DNA from: Sphingomonadaceae bacterium
GTDB lineage: Bacteria > Pseudomonadota > Alphaproteobacteria > Sphingomonadales > Sphingomonadaceae
Length of the DNA: 64,000 nt
Direction: 5' to 3'
Assembly: GCA_024236155.1 (NCBI GenBank)
Contig: JACKLA010000004.1
Span: 137,511 to 201,510, forward strand
The notes under the pieces were generated by a model. The model ran no database searches, was not told where the DNA came from, and saw only the letters and a list, made by a program, of their open reading frames with translations. The position numbers and the translations under genes are program-made. Below, piece by piece: positions 32,160-39,854 of this stretch (the stretch's first letter is position 1; every line of letters begins with the position of its first letter).

Positions 32160-33368
32160 ATGAAGAAGACCACCGGCACCGACCGCAATGTGACCCGCAA
32201 ATGGCGCCCCGCAACGCAGGCGGTGCGCGGCGGCACCTGGCGCAGCGAACATGGCGAAACGAGCGAGGCGCTGTTCCTCACCTCGGGCTATACCTTCCAT
32301 TCGGCGGGCGAAGTCGCCGCGCGCTTTGCGGGCGAGGCGGACGGCATGACCTATTCGCGCCTGCAGAACCCGACCGTGGCGATGCTGGAAGAGCGCATCG
32401 CGCTACTCGAAGGGGCCGAGGCGTGCCGCGCGCAGGCAAGCGGGATGGCCGCGATGACCACCGCGCTGCTGTGCCAGCTGGAAGCAGGGGACCATGTTGT
32501 CGCCGCGCGCGCCGCATTCGGTTCATGCCGCTGGCTGGTCGACAGCCTGCTGCCCAAATTCGGCATCGAGACGACCACGATCGACAGCTCGGTCAATGAA
32601 GAGTGGGAAGCGGCAATCCGCCCCAACACCAAGGTGTTCTTTTTCGAGACCCCGGCCAATCCGACGCTCGACATTGTCGATCTCGCATATGTCTGCGGGC
32701 TGGCGAAGGCGCATGGGATCACCACCGTCGTCGACAATGCCTTTGCGACGGCTGCGCTCCAGCGCCCGATGGAATTCGGCGCCGATGTGATCGCCTATAG
32801 CGCGACCAAGCTGATGGACGGGCAGGGCCGTGTGCTCGCCGGCGCGGTGTGCGGCAGCGAGGAATTCATCAATGAGGTGCTGCTGCCGTTCCAGCGCAAC
32901 ACCGGGCCCAATCTCGCGCCGTTCAATGCCTGGGTGGTCCACAAGGGACTGGAGACGCTCTCGCTGCGTGCGCACAAGCAGAGCGAGAATGCGCTGGCCC
33001 TTGGCCGGTTCATCGAAGCGCGCGTGCCGAAGATCCTCCACCCCGGCCTCGCCAGCCATCCGCGCCACGATCTCGCGATGAAGCAGATGGATGCGGCGGG
33101 TCCGATCTTTAGCTTCGTGGTCGATGGCGGGCGCGAGCAGGCCCATGCGATCCTCGACGCACTCGAACTGATCGATATCTCGAACAATATCGGCGACGCG
33201 CGCAGCCTGCTGTGCCACCCGGCCAGCACAACCCATGCGGGGCTGACCGAGGAAGCGCGTGAGGAAATGGGCGTGACCGAAGGTATGCTACGGATCAATG
33301 TCGGGCTGGAAGATATTGCCGACCTGACCGAAGATATGGACCGCGCATTGTCGGCTGCGGGGCTCTGA
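32160..33368 (+). CDS. metZ: O-succinylhomoserine sulfhydrylase
   Basis: MetZ is a PLP-dependent Cys/Met-metabolism enzyme that makes homocysteine from O-succinylhomoserine and sulfide. The 402-residue protein has RGGTWRSEHGETSEALFLTSG, TYSRLQNPTVAMLEERIA, ANPTLDIVDLAYVC and the PLP lysine Lys217 in AYSATKLMDGQG. PASTTHAGLTEEAREEMGV and a closing RINVGLEDIADL follow. MetZ is separated from MetB and CTH by these blocks and by length. I looked for a SAM riboswitch upstream (31790-32159) and saw none that fits. Confidence 0.93.
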   Translation: MKKTTGTDRNVTRKWRPATQAVRGGTWRSEHGETSEALFLTSGYTFHSAGEVAARFAGEADGMTYSRLQNPTVAMLEERIALLEGAEACRAQASGMAAMTTALLCQLEAGDHVVAARAAFGSCRWLVDSLLPKFGIETTTIDSSVNEEWEAAIRPNTKVFFFETPANPTLDIVDLAYVCGLAKAHGITTVVDNAFATAALQRPMEFGADVIAYSATKLMDGQGRVLAGAVCGSEEFINEVLLPFQRNTGPNLAPFNAWVVHKGLETLSLRAHKQSENALALGRFIEARVPKILHPGLASHPRHDLAMKQMDAAGPIFSFVVDGGREQAHAILDALELIDISNNIGDARSLLCHPASTTHAGLTEEAREEMGVTEGMLRINVGLEDIADLTEDMDRALSAAGL

Positions 33369-33377
33369 GCCGACCGG

Positions 33378-33782
33378 CTAACCCGCATCTCCCGGTTCCA
33401 TCAACGCCTTGCGGACCGCGCAGGCGGTGGTCATTACGCGCGATACGTCGTCGGCATCGGTCAGCGTTTCGAGCAGGTCGAGCGCGGGCGCGCCGAGCGC
33501 GGCCATCAGCAGGCCTTCGTCGCGGGTCATTCCCGGCGCGCAGCAGGGGGCGATGCGGATGCTGCGGTTCGACACGCTGGCAAGTTCGTGCATGTAGCAC
33601 CGCAACAGCACCAGCGGCTGGCGGAACGACAGGCCGAAATGCTCGATTGCCAGCCAGCTCGCCCGCGCGTCGCGTAGGCCGTGGATCGCCATCCGCCGCA
33701 GTATGGCCAGCACCGTCCGTTCGAGCGGATCGTCGGGAAAGGGCAGCGGCAGCGTGCATTGGGGTTGCGTCGAATCGGGCAA
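33378..33782 (-). CDS. Hypothetical protein with an upstream Fur box (DUF6628-like)
   Basis: A 134-residue soluble, mostly helical protein with APCCAPGMTRDEGLLMAAL, matching my memory of a sphingomonad family annotated DUF6628. The adjacent cysteine pair in that motif could be functional. A strong Fur box lies 24 bases upstream of its start, so it is likely iron-repressed. It converges with metZ. Confidence 0.65.
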   Translation of the reverse strand: MPDSTQPQCTLPLPFPDDPLERTVLAILRRMAIHGLRDARASWLAIEHFGLSFRQPLVLLRCYMHELASVSNRSIRIAPCCAPGMTRDEGLLMAALGAPALDLLETLTDADDVSRVMTTACAVRKALMEPGDAG

Positions 33783-33805
33783 TGATCTCTCCTCACTGAA
33801 ATCAC

Positions 33806-33824
33806 GCTAATGATAATCATTCTC
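33806..33824. promoter_or_regulatory. Predicted Fur box
   Basis: GCTAATGATAATCATTCTC matches 17 of 19 positions of the GATAATGATAATCATTATC consensus. It sits in the gap between the minus-strand hypothetical gene and the plus-strand SulP gene. Confidence 0.75.
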
Positions 33825-33996
33825 AATATAGCAAAGTCAAGCTCGGAGCCGTGGTTTTTTGGGGTATGGCCGAAGCCGGGGCAGTCCAGATTGCCACGAA
33901 ATGTCCGCCGCTGGTTGTGCGTTGCAGCATAACGCCCTAGGGCGAAGCCGAACTTCTCCCCCGCGCTGCGGCGCGCTTTCCGTCATGGAACCGAAT

Positions 33997-35511
33997 ATGA
34001 CCCAAGACCGCAGCTTCGCGGCCACTTTCCGGCGTGACTGGCTGGCCCAGCCAAGGGCAGACATCCTCGCCGGTGCCGTCGTTGCCCTGGCATTGATCCC
34101 CGAAGCAATCGGCTTCGCGCTGATCGCCGGTGTCGATCCCAGCGTCGGTCTCTATGCCTCGGTTGCGATAGCGATGGTCATTGCACTGCTGGGCGGGCGA
34201 CCGGGAATGATCTCGGCTGCCACCGCCGCCGTTGCGGTGGTGGTGATCCCGCTGGTGCGCGACTACGGAGTGGAATATCTGTTCGCGGCGACCATCCTGA
34301 TGGGGATATTCCAGGCGATTGCAGCGCTGCTGCGGCTCGACCTGGTGATGCAGTTTGTCAGTCGCAGCGTGATCACCGGCTTCGTCAACGCGCTCGCGAT
34401 CCTGATTTTCATGGCGCAGCTGCCGCAGCTCGACTGGCGCAATGACGGCGTGACCTGGGTCACTTATGCGATGGTCGCGGCGGGGCTGGCGATCATTTAC
34501 CTGTTCCCGCGCCTGTCGAAAGCGGTGCCGAGCCCGCTGGTTGCGATCGTGCTGCTGACCGCTGCAGCGGTGTTCTGGAATGCGCCGGTGATCCATGTCG
34601 GCGAGATGGGTGAACTGCCCAGCGGCCTGCCGATGTTCCATTTGCCCGATGTGCCGCTGACATGGGAAACGCTGCGCATCATCGCACCCTATTCGGCGAC
34701 GATGGCGGCGGTCGGCCTGCTCGAAAGCCTGCTGACCGCGCAGATCGTCGACGATTTCACCCATACCGACAGCAACAAGCAGCGCGAGTGTGCCGGGCAG
34801 GGCGGGGCGAATATCGTCGCGGCGCTGTTCGGCGGCATGGGCGGCTGTGCGATGATCGGCCAGTCGGTGATCAATGTCGCCAGCGGCGGGCGCGGGCGCT
34901 TGTCCACCTTCACGGCAGGCGCCTTCCTGCTGTTCCTGCTCACCGTGCTCGGCCCCTATGTGGGCAATGTCCCGATGCCCGCGCTGGTCGCGGTGATGAT
35001 CATGGTGTCGATCGGCACCTTCAGCTGGAACTCGATCGCCAATTTGCGCCGCCACCCGCCGACCTCATCCGCCGTGATGCTCGCTACTGTAGTCGTGACG
35101 GTCTGGACTCACGACCTTGCCATGGGCGTGCTGACCGGCGTGCTGCTGTCGGGCATCTTCTTTGCAGGGAAAGTGCGGACAATGTTCCGCGTCGAGCGCA
35201 TCCGACGCGAACACAGCGCGGTCTACAAGGTCACCGGCCAGATATTCTTCGCCAGCGTCGACCGGTTCAAGGCCGCGCTGGGGCCTGAGAGCAAATATGA
35301 CGATGCCGCGCACCATGTGGTGATCGACGTATCGGGTGCGCATTTCTGGGATATCTCCGCGATCGAGGCGCTGGAAAAGGTCGTCGACCGGATGCGGCGC
35401 AACGGGCGGCATACGCGCATTGTCGGCCTCAACACCGCCAGTGCCGACCTGTTCGACCGTTTCGCACTGGAGGATCGCACCGGGCTGGAGACGGGGCTGG
35501 CACCGCATTGA
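33997..35511 (+). CDS. SulP family inorganic anion transporter with STAS domain
   Basis: The 504-residue protein has the SulP membrane core (DWLAQPRADILAGAVVALAL, IPEAIGFALIAGVDPSVGLY, ISAATAAVAVV, TGFVNALAILIF) and a C-terminal STAS domain (ISGAHFWDISAIEALEKV-like region, VVIDVSGAHFWDISAIE). Substrates of the family include sulfate, bicarbonate and dicarboxylates, and cannot be assigned by eye. The ATG at 33997 has GGAA upstream; the ATG at 33985 is an alternative. The Fur box at 33806 lies about 170 bases upstream. Confidence 0.9.
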   Translation: MTQDRSFAATFRRDWLAQPRADILAGAVVALALIPEAIGFALIAGVDPSVGLYASVAIAMVIALLGGRPGMISAATAAVAVVVIPLVRDYGVEYLFAATILMGIFQAIAALLRLDLVMQFVSRSVITGFVNALAILIFMAQLPQLDWRNDGVTWVTYAMVAAGLAIIYLFPRLSKAVPSPLVAIVLLTAAAVFWNAPVIHVGEMGELPSGLPMFHLPDVPLTWETLRIIAPYSATMAAVGLLESLLTAQIVDDFTHTDSNKQRECAGQGGANIVAALFGGMGGCAMIGQSVINVASGGRGRLSTFTAGAFLLFLLTVLGPYVGNVPMPALVAVMIMVSIGTFSWNSIANLRRHPPTSSAVMLATVVVTVWTHDLAMGVLTGVLLSGIFFAGKVRTMFRVERIRREHSAVYKVTGQIFFASVDRFKAALGPESKYDDAAHHVVIDVSGAHFWDISAIEALEKVVDRMRRNGRHTRIVGLNTASADLFDRFALEDRTGLETGLAPH

Positions 35512-35571
35512 TCGCCTGCGCGCGGCAGTGCTGATACTCTCGGGCGACGAATCGCACCGGGAGAGCGCGCC

Positions 35572-36189
35572 ATGAGCAAAACCGTCGAACTGCTGTTCGA
35601 TTTCGTCAGCCCCAACGCCTACCTGGTGTGGAAACCGCTGCGTAACATTCTCGCGCGCCATGGCGTGCAGCTGGAGGTGACACCGGTCTTCCTTGCCGGA
35701 ATGCACCGGCTGACCGGCAATGCCCCGCCGATGATCCGCGATGCCGATGTGAAGGGCAAGAGCGCCTATGCCATGCTCGAGTTCAATCGCTTCATCGCGA
35801 AGCATGGGCTGGCGCGGTTCACGATGAACCCGAAATTTCCGTTCAATTCGGTGATGCTCCAACGCATGCTGATCGCGCTTGAAGGAGATGACCGGCTGGA
35901 CTTCATCGACGCGCTGCTGCCTGCGATCTGGGAACAGCAGCTCGATGTGACCGATCTCGATGCGGTTGCAGGTGCCATCGCGGCATCGGGTTTCGATACC
36001 CAAAGCCTTGTCGCACAGGCACAGGATCCGGCGATCAAGCAGGCGCTGGTCGATGCGACCGACAATGCGGTGGAACGCGGCGCCTTCGGTATCCCGACCA
36101 TGTTCGTGGGCGACGGCGAGGGGCGCGCGGAAATGTTCTTCGGCAAGGAACGGCTGGACCAGATCGAGGAATTGCTGGCCGAAGCCTGA
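35572..36189 (+). CDS. 2-hydroxychromene-2-carboxylate isomerase-like protein (DsbA/kappa-GST fold)
   Basis: The 205-residue protein has the HCCA isomerase layout: an N-terminal thioredoxin fold with LFDFVSPNAYLVWKPL in place of the CxxC, then a helical insert and AFGIPTMFVGDGE near the C-terminus, followed by FFGKERLDQIEELL. The family includes NahD of naphthalene degradation and kappa-class GSTs. No aromatic degradation genes are nearby, so a general glutathione-dependent isomerase or transferase role is more likely. It is convergent with an SDR gene, one base apart. Confidence 0.87.
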   Translation: MSKTVELLFDFVSPNAYLVWKPLRNILARHGVQLEVTPVFLAGMHRLTGNAPPMIRDADVKGKSAYAMLEFNRFIAKHGLARFTMNPKFPFNSVMLQRMLIALEGDDRLDFIDALLPAIWEQQLDVTDLDAVAGAIAASGFDTQSLVAQAQDPAIKQALVDATDNAVERGAFGIPTMFVGDGEGRAEMFFGKERLDQIEELLAEA

Positions 36190-36190
36190 G

Positions 36191-36973
36191 CTAGAAAACG
36201 GTATATCCGCCGCAAATGGTGAATTCCTGCCCGGTGTGCCAGGCCGATGCATCGCTGGCGAGATAGACCGCGATCCCGGCGAAATCCTCCGGCGTGCCCC
36301 AGCGCCCGGTCGGCATGCGCGGTAACACGTATTTCTGGAAACCTTCGGAATTGAGCGCAGGCGCGGCAAGGTCAGTCATGGTCCAGCCGGGCAGGATGGT
36401 ATTTGCGCGAATGCCGTAGCGGCCATATTCTACCGCCAGCCCCTTCATCATGGCTATCATGCCCGCCTTGGTCGTCGCGTAGGGCTGGTTACCCGGAGCT
36501 CCTGAAATGGCCGAGACCGATGATATCGCGACCAGCGATCCGCCGTGCTCTCCATCCCTGGCCCGCGCGACCATCGGCCGCGCCGCTGCGCGCAGCGTAT
36601 AGAACGCGCTGTCGAGATTGACCTGCATGGTCTTGCGCCATGTCTCGCTCGACATCTCCTCGAACCGCTCGCGTCCGAAGCCGGTGCCGGCATTGGCGAT
36701 GCAGCTGTCGAGCCGACCGAACTTGGCGAGCAGCTCCTCCATCGCCGCATTGACCTGCATCTCTTCGGTCACGTCGACGATTTGCGCCAGAACCTCGACG
36801 CCATGCGCGCGTAGCCGGTCCGCTGCTGCGGCGTTCTTTACCGAGTTGCGGCACCAGATTGCGACGCTGGCCCCGGCAGCAGCAAGGCCTTCTGCCATGC
36901 CGAGCCCGATGCCGCCATTGCCGCCGGTCACTAGCGCGACTTTCCCGGTCAGGTCGAAGGGGGCGAATACCAT
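36191..36973 (-). CDS. SDR family oxidoreductase
   Basis: The 260-residue classical short-chain dehydrogenase has the cofactor motif TGGNGGIGLGMAEGLAAAG, the NAG segment (CIANAGTGFG), a catalytic Ser in AISSVSAISG and the YxxxK motif in PYATTKAGM. It ends with the usual GQEFTICGGYTVF. The absence of an acidic residue after the second beta strand (AIWCRNS) suggests NADP preference. The substrate is unknown. Confidence 0.92.
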   Translation of the reverse strand: MVFAPFDLTGKVALVTGGNGGIGLGMAEGLAAAGASVAIWCRNSVKNAAAADRLRAHGVEVLAQIVDVTEEMQVNAAMEELLAKFGRLDSCIANAGTGFGRERFEEMSSETWRKTMQVNLDSAFYTLRAAARPMVARARDGEHGGSLVAISSVSAISGAPGNQPYATTKAGMIAMMKGLAVEYGRYGIRANTILPGWTMTDLAAPALNSEGFQKYVLPRMPTGRWGTPEDFAGIAVYLASDASAWHTGQEFTICGGYTVF

Positions 36974-37015
36974 GGCGAATCTTCCTCTGCTGTTTCGCGG
37001 CAGGGACTATCGCGC

Positions 37016-37336
37016 CTATTCGCAGGCAATGCCATCATTGTCGCGATCGAGATGCGGGGCATAACCCGGATCGCCGCGTCGCAAGGGTGCCTTCCCGGCA
37101 GCGCGCACTTCGCTGCAATTGGCGTAGTATGGCGTCCCGCCGCGCGATTGCGGACGCGATGCCGCTGGGGAGCTGCGCGCTGCGCCGCCATGGCAGTGAT
37201 AGTCGCCCGTCTTGCGGTTGTTGTGGCACCCCTGTGCATTCAGCCCGCCGGGATGGGCCGAGGCGCTCCCGGACAGGGAACTCCAGCCGGTAACCGCCAG
37301 TGCCGCGGCGCATGCAAGAAGCAGAGGGGTTCGCAT
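37016..37336 (-). CDS. Exported protein with YHYH-like motif and Excalibur calcium-binding domain
   Basis: The 106-residue protein has a signal peptide (cut near SASA). The mature part begins with HPGGLNAQGCHNNRKTGDYH, a motif common in small secreted proteins, and ends with an Excalibur domain (PYYANCSEVRAAG ... DRDNDGIACE). That domain has the DxDxDGxxCE calcium-binding loop and a disulfide. It probably works at the cell surface; the function is unknown. Confidence 0.88.
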   Translation of the reverse strand: MRTPLLLACAAALAVTGWSSLSGSASAHPGGLNAQGCHNNRKTGDYHCHGGAARSSPAASRPQSRGGTPYYANCSEVRAAGKAPLRRGDPGYAPHLDRDNDGIACE

Positions 37337-37396
37337 CGCGCAAAACCTACCACGGTTTCGCAGCTTCGCGAAATCCGCAGGACTACTGGGCCAGTA

Positions 37397-37789
37397 CTAC
37401 TGGGGCAACCAGACCTGCTTTTCCTCGCTGAGGTTGATCGAGGGGACCGGCAGGAGCGGGATCAGCGGGTCGACGCGGTAACCGACGGTGACCTTGCCAT
37501 AATCCGCGCCATTGGTGGTCCCGTGTTCAAATTTCAGCGTGGTGATCTTGTCTGCATCCATCGCGGCAAGCTCGCTCTTGACGCGCGTGAGCACTTCGGT
37601 CTCGGTCGCATCGGGATCGACTTTCGCCAGCCGCACGCCTTCGGTCGCGGCATGGCGCAGGGCGCCCGACGCGTGGAGCGAGACGCCCATCTGCACCATG
37701 CCCAGCATCAGTGTGACCAGCACCGGCAGGGCAAAGGCGAAGTCGACAGTGCTCGAACCGGCCCGGTTGCGTAAGAGGCGGCGCAGCAT
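37397..37789 (-). CDS. TadE-like pilus assembly protein
   Basis: The 130-residue pseudopilin-like protein has a short basic N-terminus, then the TadE motif GSSTVDFAFALPVLVTLMLG with the Glu/Asp-containing hydrophobic helix, and a small C-terminal domain. The ATG at 37789 overlaps the upstream stop (TGATG). It is the last of three genes in a Tad-type minor pseudopilin group. The usual final hydrophobic and Pro-rich end is present. Confidence 0.85.
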   Translation of the reverse strand: MLRRLLRNRAGSSTVDFAFALPVLVTLMLGMVQMGVSLHASGALRHAATEGVRLAKVDPDATETEVLTRVKSELAAMDADKITTLKFEHGTTNGADYGKVTVGYRVDPLIPLLPVPSINLSEEKQVWLPQ

Positions 37790-38268
37790 CACTGGAACCT
37801 CACCAGGCTATCGCCGGTCACCGTCACCGCGCTGTCGAACGCCTTGACGCCGAGCACGCGGTCGAAAAAGCTCCAGTCGAATTCGGTTGCGACGGGTTTG
37901 GATATCTCGACGCTGACAAACCGCGCGGGCACCTCTCCGCTCGGACACAGGGTGTTGAAATTGTCCTGCTTCACCCCGTTGCATTCGAGGAAGATCTGCA
38001 CCGTTACATCCTGTTCGCTCACGCCTGCCGCATTGGCCGCTTCGGCGCGCAGATATGCGCCGTTCGAGCCATTGGGGCGCTTGGCCAACGCATAGTCGGT
38101 CGTGCGCTGGGCGGCCGCTTCAAAGTCCATCTTGGCGGTGATCAGGTTCGATGCGTCGACGGTGCCAAGACCCAGCAGCATCAGCACCGGAAGCGACAGG
38201 CCCAGCTCCATCGCGCCGAACCCCTTGCGGTCGGCTTTCAGCAGGCGGGCGAGTTTGAGGATGTTCAT
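37789..38268 (-). CDS. TadE/TadF-like pilus assembly protein
   Basis: The 159-residue protein has GFGAMELGLSLPVLMLLGLG, the TadE-like N-terminal motif with a Glu in the hydrophobic helix. An extracytoplasmic domain with two cysteines (FLECNG, NTLCPSG) that probably form a disulfide follows. It lies five bases after the TadG-like gene stop and overlaps the next start. Confidence 0.83.
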   Translation of the reverse strand: MNILKLARLLKADRKGFGAMELGLSLPVLMLLGLGTVDASNLITAKMDFEAAAQRTTDYALAKRPNGSNGAYLRAEAANAAGVSEQDVTVQIFLECNGVKQDNFNTLCPSGEVPARFVSVEISKPVATEFDWSFFDRVLGVKAFDSAVTVTGDSLVRFQ

Positions 38269-38273
38269 GGTGC

Positions 38274-39521
38274 TTACTCCACTACCCGGATGATGCGTGA
38301 GCGCGTGGCGACGTCGTCGTAATCCGAGGAACAGTCATTATCGAGCGAGCTGGTGCCCGAGAAGTTGACCCGTTGCGCCACCAGCAGCAGGCAACTGGCG
38401 TGCTGCCCGGCATTGCCGTTGAAGCGCACGTCGCCACTGGGGAAATAGACGATCCCCTCGAAATTGAGGTCCGACCCGCCATTGATGATATTTTCCACAT
38501 CGGTGCCGCGCGGGTCCTGGAAGAACAGGATGTTGTACCAGTCGGGGTTTTCCAGCTTGGTCGGTGCGCGCAGGTCGAGTTCGGCACCGCCATTGATCTT
38601 GATCTCGGCGATATTGGAAGCGGTCGTTCCGGTCAGGATGATGGTGACCCCTTCGCCGGTGACCGACGCCTGGCTCGACACGTCGAAATCGCCGCGATCG
38701 ATGATATAGACGCCGGGGGCCATGGTCACATCGCCTTTCAGCGCCAGCCCGTTGCAATAGCGCCCGGGATAAATCGTCTCGGTGCGGTTGGGCTGGACGG
38801 TGTAGTTGTTCTGGCTGCATCCGGCAGGACTGGTCGGCACATCGAGATTGCGAGACGCCAGCGGATCCTGGACCGGCAGGCCATAGGGGACCAGCGTGGT
38901 GCCCGACGGGATATTGCGCTCGGCATATTCGATCCCGCCGACGGCGCTGATCGGATCGGCGTTGAGCAGGCTGCTGCCGGTCAGGTCGACCGCGCTGGCG
39001 ACGGTGGAATTGGCCGCTGCGCCGCAGCCAAGCTGGACGTTTGCCGAGCCGTGGACATAGATGCCGGTGCCATTCTCGGCCAGCGCGATGACGCAGTGTT
39101 TGCCGCCCGCGACGGTCGCCGCGACCGAGCGGACGCGGATCGTGGGTGCGGCATCGAGGAACAGGCTGGAGAAGGGCAGCTTGCGGCTGGTGGTGGCGAC
39201 CACCTCCACCGCACTGGTATCACCCGCATAATCGCCCTCTTGCGGGGGCGAGACGATGCGCACGACACTGAAACTGTCGACGAAATTGCGGTCGATCTCT
39301 CCGGTCGCGACATTGGTCACATCGGTGCCGTTGTGCAGGCCGTATGCCCCGGCCAGCGCCCCGGAATCGACTGCCTGCTGCAGCTGGCGGTTCCACAGAT
39401 ACCATTGCACCGTGTCCACACCCATGCCCGCTGCACCGACCATGGCCGATGCGCCGATGGCCGAAACCATCATCACATTGGCGTTGCGATCGCGCCAGAT
39501 CTGCCGCAGCCTTTTCAGCAT
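38274..39521 (-). CDS. TadG-like (Flp pilus) protein
   Basis: The 415-residue protein begins with DRNANVMMVSAIGASAMVGA, the TadG N-terminal transmembrane motif, followed by VDTVQWYLWNRQLQQAVDSGALAGAY, typical of TadG-like proteins. The large extracellular part is rich in beta structure and Asn/Gly, with repeated short hydrophobic strands (DLTGSSLLN, SSQASVTGEG, NGGAELDLRA). It lacks an obvious MIDAS motif of the von Willebrand type. It is the first gene of the three-gene unit; no tadA/B/C/D are in the window. Confidence 0.84.
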   Translation of the reverse strand: MLKRLRQIWRDRNANVMMVSAIGASAMVGAAGMGVDTVQWYLWNRQLQQAVDSGALAGAYGLHNGTDVTNVATGEIDRNFVDSFSVVRIVSPPQEGDYAGDTSAVEVVATTSRKLPFSSLFLDAAPTIRVRSVAATVAGGKHCVIALAENGTGIYVHGSANVQLGCGAAANSTVASAVDLTGSSLLNADPISAVGGIEYAERNIPSGTTLVPYGLPVQDPLASRNLDVPTSPAGCSQNNYTVQPNRTETIYPGRYCNGLALKGDVTMAPGVYIIDRGDFDVSSQASVTGEGVTIILTGTTASNIAEIKINGGAELDLRAPTKLENPDWYNILFFQDPRGTDVENIINGGSDLNFEGIVYFPSGDVRFNGNAGQHASCLLLVAQRVNFSGTSSLDNDCSSDYDDVATRSRIIRVVE

Positions 39522-39854
39522 TGTCGCTACCCCTTTTTCGGCCCCAGTTTGGTTACGATCGAGTGAACCCGGGCCTGAATACGCAGTCCGATGCCTAAGG
39601 ATTTCGCAGCGATTGCGGTTTACCCGAATTTAACCATGACTTTCGTGGTTACGGCCAAAAAACCCCGTTGCAGTGCAAGGAAACACCGCCGGGCAGATGC
39701 GATGGTTGATTTCCGGCAAACGCCCAAAAAGGGGTAAAGCGCTGACCCTGTCACACTTTTACTTCCGCGATCCGGCAAAATCGCGAATCGATACCTTGTC
39801 ACGGCGCAGTCGCAGGCTAAGCTGCAGGACGGTATTCAGGAGGGGTAACAAGGT
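39522..39854. other. 333-bp intergenic region between the tad genes and the S9 peptidase gene
   Basis: A divergent promoter region with no gene. It holds an inverted repeat TAACCA-N9-TGGTTA (39631-39651) overlapping a CtrA-like half-site TTAACCAT (39630-39637). A strong ribosome site AGGAGGGG lies before the S9 start. A/T-rich stretches occur in 39590-39680. Confidence 0.6.
39631..39651. promoter_or_regulatory. Inverted repeat with CtrA-like half-site in the divergent tad/S9 region
   Basis: TAACCA and TGGTTA are separated by nine bases; the left arm extends to TTAACCAT, the alphaproteobacterial CtrA half-site. CtrA controls pilus genes in several alphaproteobacteria, so control of the tad genes is plausible but unproven. 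Confidence 0.35.
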
